Of a DNA stretch of 64,000 bases, positions 56,368 to 64,000 are shown in pieces; position 1 is the first letter of the stretch, and each line of letters starts with the position of its first letter. Source of the DNA: Cordylochernes scorpioides (taxonomy: Eukaryota; Arthropoda; Arachnida; Pseudoscorpiones; Chernetidae); the NCBI GenBank assembly GCA_030710605.1, contig CP092863.1, forward strand, positions 62,456,508 through 62,520,507, written 5' to 3'. The position numbers and the translations under genes were made by a program. The notes beneath the pieces are model-generated. The model ran no database searches. It was given only the letters and a program-made list of their open reading frames with translations, and was not told the origin of the DNA.

Positions 56368-57938
56368 TTAAATAGGTTCTATGGGATATGTGTTCGGTAT
56401 TTTTTTACTTTTTAAGCTATTGGTAAATTTTATTGTTTTTATTTGTCTTCTGCTTTCGAGTAGGTCTAGGCCACATTCTCTCTGAATTTTCTCGTTGTTG
56501 GTGGATGAAACAGCACCAGTGATTATTTTGGCCGCTTTTGCTTGAACACTGTCTAGTCTTCCTTTTAGTGATGAGCTTGAGCGAGCCCAGACAGGTGTAG
56601 CATATTCCATTATTGGCCATTTTAAGGTGGTATATGTTGCTCTGAGAGTTTTGGGTTTTGCTCCCCAATTTGTTCCACATAACCTTCTCAGAATATTTAG
56701 TTTTCTAGTAGCTCTATTTGAGGTGCTAATTATGTGTTCTGAAAATTGCAATTAATCATCAAGTATCACATCTAGGTATTTTGGATTTCTATTTTTATCA
56801 ATTATTTGGTTGTTTATGCTTATTTTGGGATTATATTTATGCCTTTTTTTCCAGTCAGTTAAAAAGACGTATAGGTTTGTTTTTATTGGGTTTATGGTCA
56901 TTTTAAGTTCGATTGCCCTCTTCTCCAGTCCTCTCATTGATGTGTTCAGTATTTTTTCTGATTTTTCTATACTGCTACTTGTGTGCCATATGGCTATATC
57001 ATCTGCATAACAGGCAACCTTTGTGTCTTCAGTGAGGTAAGGATGGATGTCGTTAATATATAGCAGGAAGAGTAGAGGACTGAGCACAGATCCCTGATGT
57101 ACACCAGCCCATGTTCTTCGGTCCTTGGAAAATTCTGCCTTGACCCGAACCTTTATCCTTCTTCCCCTTAAGAAGTCTGCAATCCAGATTAAGGTTTTTC
57201 CTCTTACTCCGATTTTGTGCAGCCTTTCAAGTAATTTCTCCCTCCACACTCGATCAAAAGCTGAGGTCATATCTAGGAATACGGCCGTTGTCATCTTTGC
57301 TGGTTTTTCCTATAGGAATCTATTATTGATTGGCAGAAGTAGAACAGTTGATCAGTTGTACAGTTTTGGAATCTATAGGCAGTTTGGTAGAAGTTTATTT
57401 TATTATTGTTAGTGAGCCAGACAATGAGCCTAGAGCGGATCATCCGTTCTGTTATTTTACAAAGTATTCTGGTGAGAGCAATTGGCCGATAGTTCTTGCA
57501 TTCCTTGGCATCTTTGTTTGGTTTCAGTATTGGCACTATATATCTTCCAATTCTTTGGTAGTTTACCAGTTCGCCATGAAATGTTCAGTATTCGTAGGTG
57601 TTGATTTTTAGCTTTATCTCCAAAGTGTTTAATCATTTGACCAAATATTAGATTATCTCCTGGTGACCTCTTGGGATCTAACTTTTCTATTGATGAATTT
57701 AGCTCATTCAGTGTGAAGTCTCTCGAAAAACATCTTGTTGAAGGTGATTTATTGCTTGTTTAACTAACCTGTTTATATTATTTTTTAGAGTCCTGTCTTC
57801 ATTCGTATAGCTGAGTCTGGAAGTGCTTGAAAGATATTCAGCAATTATGTCAGCCATTTGTTTGTTCGTTCTCGCTGTTCTATTCATATCGGTTAGAGTT
57901 TTGGAGGATTGGTGTTGATTTTGATTGTTTTCTAACAC
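56368..57938 (-). pseudogene. LINE reverse transcriptase
   Basis: Several minus-strand open stretches: ILKPNKDAKECKNYRPIALT (57536), AVFLDMTSAFDRVWREKLLE (catalytic block A), GVHQGSVLSPLLFLLYINDI, and TKVACYADDIAIWHTSSS with catalytic YADD intact. The thumb region (NRATRKLNILRRLCG, PIMEYATPVWARSSS) follows after a stop at 56752-56754. At least two more frame changes or stops occur between 57290 and 57710. The block sequences place it with RNase H-bearing LINEs of the Jockey/I/LOA side. Confidence 0.88.
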
Positions 57939-58015
57939 TCTAATTATATTCCAGTGTTGGCTGTCCTTTCTTGGATTCTTTTTTTTTTCGCAGAATTCTG
58001 TCCATTTTTCTTGCT

Positions 58016-58306
58016 TGTAAAGCGGTGCCAGGAGAGCCTGACATCGGAGCGGCCTACAAGGCGGTGTAAGTCCAGGCTGGACTTGAATAGTAGGGAGCGG
58101 GAAGCTTTACAAAAGTCCGCGGCGCCAAGGATACTTCTGACGGGGAGGTTGAAGAAGGCAAGTCCAACACATTGTATTCCTTCTGTTAAATGAGACATAA
58201 TAAAGCGCAAACTTTAGCTGAAATCTTTTCGAACTCACACCTGTATCTTTGTGCCATCCTGCCTAGACAAAGTACTCGAATAACGTCTGGGTACAACGTA
58301 ACAATA
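58016..58306 (+). other. GC-rich segment, right part, LTR-like end
   Basis: It contains AATAAA near 58200 and ends GTACAACGTAACA before AT-rich DNA, as an LTR might. No matching LTR copy exists in the window, and no start was fixed. Confidence 0.4.
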
Positions 58307-58599
58307 TTATGATATGTAGAATATATCACAGAATAATAATATGTGGATTTAAAATTATAGGGGGGCGCGCGCGAAGTACAATAGAATGTATGGCGGCCCG
58401 GGTGATTAAATATTTCTTTTGATTTAATCTTATTGAAATACTCATGTACGTAATTGGAGATAAAGCAGACGATGTTTTTCGTTGCCTAAATTCCTAATCA
58501 GAAACTGACAAGAAAAAGCTGAAATATATTTTGTAATTTGTTTTGAAAATAGAGCAATCCATATTTAATTCATTAGATAATAAAAAGGCATATATTGGA
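58307..58599. other. No recognised feature
   Basis: AT-rich with one GGGGGGCGCGCGCG patch near 58362. Confidence 0.4.
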
Positions 58600-59479
58600 T
58601 TTAATAAAATATTTATTTTGCCAATATTTCGGCTGGCTGAACGCCAATCTTTAACGAGGCATTACATTTTTGTATACACAAACTCAGCGCCGCATGGTGT
58701 TATAATATCACAGTTGAAATCAATTAAAATACAGAGTAGGTGGGATAAATTTGTGAATGAAAAAATTATTATAAAAATTGCAATCAAATATGTAAAATAT
58801 ATTAAAATATTAAAGGAAAAAAAATGAGTTCTATCTTTATATTTTAAAAAATTTGTAATAAGTACATAAAAATAATTCAACAATAATTCAATAAGAGATA
58901 AATGTAAAAATATATGTATCTATTAAAACATTTGATATTTAAATATAAAATGATTTAAACAATAAACTGTATGAACTTTTTTAAAACGTTTAACAAAAAA
59001 AATGTGGGTATTTTAAAAAAAAAAAAAATTCATTTCAAAATTTAAGGAGATCGATTTATATGTAAGTAAAAAATAAATTATAAAAATGCATTGAAAGGAA
59101 GTTAAAACAATTTAGGATGAATAAATGAGAAAAAATAAATTAAAAAGTGGAAACTAAAAAAAAAAAAAGTTTAAAGTATTGCATGTAATATGTTATATAT
59201 TTAATGTATCAATACTTTTGGGTTTTGAAGCGATAAATGTAAAAATATTTTAAACAAGTGGTATGTATTACTTTTACAGGTTATTACTAATGTGTGAAAG
59301 TATAATTTAAGAAATCGCGGGTATTACATTAAAATTTAAAAATTCAATAAAGCAAAAAAAATTAAATAAAGCAAAGTTATGTAATTTTGAAAAACGGCAC
59401 CTCTCCCTTTAAAATAGTATAAAATAAGTCAATTTAAAATAAAAATTAACTAATTGAAATTAAAATAATTAGACAAAAA

Positions 59480-59806
59480 TTAAGAAGATCTAAATGGTGT
59501 GTAGATGTCTGGTAAATCAATTTTTCTATTTATGCTTTCTGTGTCTTCTGCAGAGGCCCAGCTTTCTAAGAACAATCGGCAGTGTTTTTCTTTAATGTTC
59601 TGGTATAAAACAGCTGTATTTTCGAAATCCGGAGTGTGGTTGTTTTTCAGTGCATGATCTACAAGGAGAGACAGTGGGTTGTAATTCCTTAGTCCTGATT
59701 TGTGTTGATTTAAACGATCTTTAAGTGGTTTGCTGGTTTCACCTATATAATTAGCTTGGCAATTGTTACAAGGTATTTTGTAAATTACGTTGATTTTGTT
59801 TTCCAT
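59480..59806 (-). pseudogene. Penelope GIY-YIG-like endonuclease domain
   Basis: A 108-codon stretch reads NVIYKIPCNNCQANYIGETS (degenerate GIY and YIG strands with a C-x2-C insertion), then LKDRLNQHKSG with the catalytic Arg, and CRLFLESWASA with the Glu position. This matches the Penelope endonuclease, which nicks target DNA for priming. It is separated from the RT part by a one-base difference in an A/T run near 59953, where the right copy has seven A and this copy six. Confidence 0.85.
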
Positions 59807-59892
59807 TTTGTTGATTTGTTTAGTGTCTGGATGGCGTAGGGCCTTTTTTAAATTTAAAGAAGATTGATAGGTAGTTATGATGTTGTATCTCT

Positions 59893-60520
59893 TTAGGACT
59901 CTGGCGATGCGTTCAGAGCCGTAGCTGTAGGGGAGGGAGCAGTAAAGTTTTTTGATTGATCAGGGGTGTTATTTAAAGGTGGAGAATTTGGTTTATAAAA
60001 ATGTTTTTCAACAAATTTGCTAGGGTAATTGTTGTTTTTTAATTCTCTGAAGATTCTATTTCTCTCCACTATATCATTAAATTTTGAAGAACAATGTGTA
60101 TCTAATCTTTTGGAGAGAGCTTTAACCACAGCGATTTTATGATGAACTGGGCCAAAAGAATTGAAATTCAAATAATTTCCTGTGTGGGTTGATTTTCTAA
60201 AAATACTAGTTTCTATTTGATTAAACTTTCTTTTAAGCTGTAGATCTAAAAATGCCAGAGAATTATTATTTTCAATTTCATGTGTAAAATTTAAAAATGG
60301 TCTTAAATTATTTAAAAATTTTGAAAATACTACAAAATCTGATTCTGTTATGCAAAAAATGTCATCTATGTACCTTTTCCAAAAAATGATTTTGAGTTGT
60401 TTTGATTCTGTAACAGCTTGATCAATTTGGTCCATGAAAATGTTAGCTAAAGCCGATGAGATTGGGTTTCCCATCGGTAAGCCTTTGATTTGTCTGTAGA
60501 ATTTATTTTGGTGGCTAAAA
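59893..60520 (-). pseudogene. Penelope reverse transcriptase, C-terminal part
   Basis: It begins FSHQNKFYRQIKGLPMGNPIS (60520-60455), then ALANIFMDQID and WKRYIDDIFCI with the catalytic YIDD. SLAFLDLQLKRK follows, then THTGNYLNFNSFGPVHHKIA, the thumb typical of Penelope RTs, which are related to telomerase RT. The N-terminal RT half is absent. The frame shifts in DQSKNFTAPSP near 59950, so it does not reach the endonuclease. Confidence 0.88.
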
Positions 60521-61797
60521 TAAAATCGGCTTTAGCCAACATTTTCATGGACCAAATTGATCAAGCTGTCACAGAATCAAAATAACTCAAAATCATTTTT
60601 TGGAAAAGGTACATAGATGACATTTTTTGCATAACAGAATCAGATTTTGTAGTATTTTCAAAATTTTTAAATAATTTAAGACCATTTTTAAATTTTACAC
60701 ATGAAATTGAAAATAATAATTCTCTGGCATTTTTAGATCTACAGCTTAAAAGAAAGTTTAATCAAATAGAAACTAGTATTTTTAGAAAATAAACCCACAC
60801 AGGAAATTATTTGAATTTCAATTCTTTTGGCCCAGTTCATCATAAAATCGCTGTGGTTAAAGCTCTCTCCAAAAGATTAGATACACATTGTTCTTCAAAA
60901 TTTAATGATATAGTGGAGAGAAATAGAATCTTCAGAGAATTAAAAAACAACAATTACCCTAGCAAATTTGTTGAAAAACATTTTTATAAACCAAAATCTC
61001 CACCTTTAAATAACACCCGTGATCAATCAAAAAAACTTTACTGCTCCCTCCCCTACAGCTACGGCTCTGAACGCATCGCCAGAGTCCTAAAGAGATACAA
61101 CATCATAACTACCTATCAATCATCTTTAAATTTAAAAAAGGCCCTACGCCATCCAGACACTAAACAAATCAACAAAATGGAAAACAAAATCAACGTAATT
61201 TACAAAATACCTTGTAACAATTGCCAAGCTAATTATATAGGTGAAACCAGCAAACCACTTAAAGATCGTTTAAATCAACACAAATCAGGACTAAGGAATT
61301 ACAACCCACTGTCTCTCCTTGTAGATCATGCACTGAAAAACAACCACACTCCGGATTTCGAAAATACAGCTGTTTTATACCAGAACATTAAAGAAAAACA
61401 CTGCCGATTGTTCTTAGAAAGCTGGGCCTCTGCAGAAGACACAGAAAGCATAAATAGAAAAATTGATTTACCAGACATCTACACACCATTTAGATCTTCC
61501 TTAATTTTTGTCTAATTATTTTAATTTCAATTAGTTAATTTTTATTTTAAATTGACTTATTTTATACTATTTTAAAGGGAGAGGTGCCGTTTTTCAAAAT
61601 TACATAACTTTGCTTTATTTATTTTTTTTTGCTTTATTGAATTTTTAAATTTTAATGTAATACCCGCGATTTCTTAAATTATATTTTCACACATTAGTAA
61701 TAACCTGTAAAAGTAATACATACCACTTGTTTAAAATATTTTTACATTTATCGCTTCAAAACCCAAAAGTATTGATACATTAAATATATGTAATATA
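60521..61797 (+). mobile_element. Penelope-like element, right copy, inverted relative to the left copy
   Basis: It is the reverse complement of 59187-60459 with few differences. It starts at TCGGCTTTAGCC, 67 bases after the end of the paired part of the left copy. Its 3' end is cut at about 61797 by the neighbouring short duplication and Gypsy LTR. Confidence 0.88.
60527..61515 (+). pseudogene. Penelope RT C-terminal part plus endonuclease, right copy
   Basis: RT thumb and GIY-YIG-like endonuclease are in one frame (60811-61515, 234 codons), unlike the left copy. A TAA at 60790-60792, where the left copy has a sense codon, separates this from the RT palm with its YIDD. The two copies have therefore decayed at different sites since duplication. 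Motifs are as described for the left copy; IARVLKRYNI and CNNCQANYIGETS lie in the joined region. Confidence 0.85.
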
Positions 61798-61908
61798 TCC
61801 AAAGTTATTACACTGCAATATTTGATGTATTACACTGTTGTAGAATCCTGTCGACTCTATGTAATATAATCCAAGTTATTACACTGCAATATTTGATGTA
61901 TTACACTG
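61790..61908. repeat. 72-bp direct duplication
   Basis: GTTATTACACTGCAATATTT and the following GATGTATTACACTG occur at about 61803-61836 and 61875-61908, separated by a segment holding the 12-base Gypsy motif. Confidence 0.75.
61845..61856 (-). other. LTR-adjacent 12-base motif, third copy
   Basis: AGTCGACAGGAT on the minus strand, as at 1959-1970 and 18636-18647. It lies downstream of the LTR at 62440 in transcript direction. Confidence 0.45.
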
Positions 61909-62440
61909 ATCTGAACTCGGTGGGAGCCAAGTCGCTACTGACAATTCTTGTCTTTCGATTTAACACCACGAGTTGTCTTCCTTCCCATTGGTCGAAGAAT
62001 GGAACGTGCCCGTTTTTCTATTGGTTGACCTATTTAGTTATTCCTTCCTAATTGGACCGGCGGCTTTCTTTGGTGAAAGATATGCCCGGCCTGATAGGAA
62101 GTATCGGGTGTTAGTTCGACTCTATTTACTTCCGCGGCTATCAAATACGTCCGGTCTTGTTCCGGAAATTGGGCGTCTCTCAAACTTTTATAACTTCTGG
62201 TCACCAGATACGTCCTGTCTTGTCCGGAAATATTGGTTTAAACTTAGCTCGCAGGGTTTCCGGGGTCAGAAGGTTAACTGTGACGTTATTAATAATTATG
62301 TTCTCTTCTAGATCTACTTCCTATGTCTTTTTGTTACTTTCTTTCCTCCAGTTACCTTATTCTTTATTAAATCTTTGAAAATCATACATTGTACATGCAT
62401 AGTGGGTCGGGGTGCATACAATTATATACAAATTATGACA
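61857..62440 (-). repeat. Gypsy LTR, third family member
   Basis: It begins TGTCATAATTTGTATATA at 62440 (minus strand), with AATAAA near 62368, as in copy 2. The body is diverged from copy 2. The inner edge is set only by the 12-base motif. Confidence 0.65.
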
Positions 62441-63350
62441 GATGCGCCCCCTACATGTGAAGAATTCAAGAAGGGGTTAGCCTGAGAGAATTCTGTAAAG
62501 TAAAAAATAATTTTGTGGGAAAATTAGTTGTGGGTATTGAGTCTATATACAAGCATTGGTGGCGATATAAGAAGTAAAATAGAATGGTGTTGATGATATA
62601 GGTTGAGTATAATTAATAGAAATCAAAAAATTTTTAATTGTAAGAAATCAAAATGAATGCTATGGTACATAGTGGATTTAAAAAAAAAAATGCGCCTAAC
62701 TAATTTCTACTCGAAATTGGAAAAAAATTCGAGGGAGTTCTATTAGGGCTTTTGAGAAATCAAAAATAATATAAAAATAAAAAGTTGGACGGATTCAAAG
62801 TAAAGGTTTGGTTGCATGGTGAGGAAAAAAAAATGTTTTGTTGCATGGTGAAAAAAGAAAAGTGCTTGTTGCATGGTAAAAAGAAATGCCTAATTATATT
62901 TCTGCTCGAAATTGGGAATGGAAATCGAGGGATTTTTATTAGGTCTATAGACATATCAAAAAATAAAAATAAAAATAAAAAGTTGGAAGAAATCAAAGTG
63001 AGTGCTTGGTTGCATGTTGGAAAAAAAAACATGCTTTGATGCATGGTGAAAAAAAAAGGAAAAAATGCCTAACCATATTCTTGCTCGAAATTGGGAATGG
63101 AATTCGAGGGATTTTTATTAGGTCTTTTGAAGAAATCAAAGTAAAATAAAAAGTTGGAAGAAATCAAAAAATAATATAAAAGTTGGAAGACATCAAAGTA
63201 AATGTTTGGTTGCATGGTGAGAAAAAGGAAAAATGTTTTGTTGCATGGTGGAAAAAAAGAAATATAAAAAAAAGAATGTTTTTGTAAATCAAAATAAAAT
63301 ATAATATCCAATTTTAAAAGAAAACCAATGAGTTTTCGTTGATTTGAAAT
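62441..63350 (-). mobile_element. Gypsy 3' untranslated region, third family member
   Basis: Directly before the LTR (minus strand) it reads CACATGTAGGGGGCGCATC, matching the tract before the 3' LTR of copy 2 (25164-25181). Further right, units of roughly 180 bp with CTCGAATT and TTGATTTC-type words repeat about three times, the counterpart of the repeats at 24560-25060. No coding part of this element is seen. Confidence 0.65.
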
Positions 63351-64000
63351 TATGATAATATAAACTAATTGAAAAAAAAAATGATAATTAATGATTAAAA
63401 GTGATAATAAGTTGAATAAATTGATAAATTGATTATATTTTTAAATTTTATTTGAGAGAAAATAATGAAAATGATTAATATGAAAAATAAGGTGTATTGG
63501 TTTGAACCCTTTTGTATCTACATGCCCTATAAATTTTTTAATTGCTCAATTATGCCCTATAAATTTTTTGTCTCATCTGTAGCGACACTTAGGTGAAAAC
63601 GTGATTCTAGCCCTCAAGTGCGTTTATGCTATGTGTACAGGAGACATGGAAATCTATATAACCTTTATGTGTAATTTTTTGTCTTTGTGTGTGTTGTGAA
63701 AAATGTTAGAAGTCTGTTGTGTAAGAAATGTGTGTGCGTGTACCTTGTTTGATTTTCGAATGACAGTCGATTTGATTGACATTGTAAAAGTCGATGCGCA
63801 GGCTTGAATTGGAATCCAAAATCGGTGGCATAGAGAGAGGAATCTGTGCGGGGAGCGGTGACCTAATTTTACGTGTTGGCCAGAAGAGGGGTCCGAAGTA
63901 ATTGGAGATCGGAAACGAGGCGCTCCTTTCTGTTTGCATAGGCCGAATTTATCGCCGCGGAACTACGCTTCCTGTCGCGGTGTCTCAAAATTCTCACTTC
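63351..64000. other. No recognised gene
   Basis: Contains a tandem TGCCCTATAAATTTTTT pair at 63519-63560 and a GC-richer end from about 63780. It could still be the interior of the Gypsy element at 62440, but I cannot match it. Confidence 0.4.

Larger units (their letters stand above)
55340..58015 (-). mobile_element. RNase H-type LINE, 5'-truncated
   Basis: Minus-strand pieces in the order RT N-terminus, RT palm and thumb, RNase H, short 3' end with GGACACGACAACAACAG. No AP-endonuclease region is present, so it is 5'-truncated near 58015. It splits the GC-rich segment, which resumes to its right. Confidence 0.8.
58600..60520 (-). mobile_element. Penelope-like element, left copy, 5'-truncated
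   Basis: It encodes the C-terminal half of the RT and a GIY-YIG-type endonuclease on the minus strand, the domain order of Penelope-like elements. The 3' end probably reaches about 58600, where a degenerate hammerhead-like sequence (58653-58627, with GCCAGCCGAAATATTGGC) resembles Penelope terminal repeats. The 5' half is missing beyond 60520. Confidence 0.85.
59187..61797. repeat. Large inverted repeat formed by the two Penelope copies
   Basis: Arms 59187-60459 and 60527-61797 (about 1.27 kb each) flank a 67-bp spacer. A transcript crossing it would fold into a long hairpin. Confidence 0.9.

Noticed and set aside
50337..58306. The GC-rich segment as the 3' LTR of the AT-rich Gypsy element
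   Set aside because: The sequence before the primer site at 50337 does not match the ...GTACAACGTAACA end at 58306, so the two cannot be paired LTRs.
63706..63939. 77-codon minus-strand frame near the window end
   Set aside because: No recognisable motif; length is within chance.

Overview
The window is a transposable-element-dense stretch of an AT-rich animal genome, most likely an arthropod. That inference rests on the element spectrum: Gypsy/Mag LTR elements, RNase H-bearing LINEs, an L1/Tx1-like LINE, a DD34D mariner, Penelope-like elements and a Helentron-type endonuclease. No complete host gene is visible. The only host-like candidates are a 14-codon reading frame at 42444 that resembles a myristoylated first exon, and a host myosin fragment carried inside an LTR retrotransposon. 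Nearly all longer reading frames are decayed element proteins. A 100-base run of N at 35792-35891 marks a scaffold gap.

Layout, left half. 1-2270 is the 5' part of a minus-strand Gypsy element cut by the window edge. 3144-6653 holds one full-length but dead mariner plus two partial tandem duplicates of it with its flank. 7082-8392 has a LINE scrap, a tRNA-derived SINE and a foldback MITE. 9121-10410 is a retroposon with five 196-bp tandem units. 11850-14480 is a badly decayed RNase H-type LINE. 15948-16022 is a 75-bp LINE tail with a perfect 17-bp target duplication. 17982 to about 25846 is a nearly complete Gypsy element with two LTRs and several breaks.

Middle. 28110-28399 is a second copy of the SINE with an 18-bp target duplication. 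28527-31807 is a young LTR element with 470-bp LTRs, an ATAT target duplication and a tRNA-Leu primer site. Its reading frame carries a segment colinear with the tail of non-muscle myosin II heavy chain, internally triplicated in 80-residue units. 32400-35650 has mariner scraps, two inverted-repeat MITEs, a hammerhead-like repeat and a solo LTR. 35892-37775 is a GC-rich LINE truncated by the gap. 38836-40571 is a Helentron-like element with an endonuclease domain.

Right half. 44870-45600 is a degenerate minisatellite. About 45640-49708 is a 66-bp satellite with 263-bp and 1315-bp higher-order periodicity. 50337-54170 is a decayed Gypsy element. 54270-58306 is a GC-rich segment split by a minus-strand LINE. 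58600-61797 contains two Penelope-like copies forming an inverted repeat with about 1.27-kb arms. 61845-63350 is a third relative of the first Gypsy family on the minus strand.

The most notable items are the myosin-carrying retrotransposon, the hammerhead-like dispersed repeats, the Penelope hairpin, the microhomology-bounded duplication at the mariner locus and the nested satellite periodicity. All family assignments come from reading motifs by eye. No database search was run.
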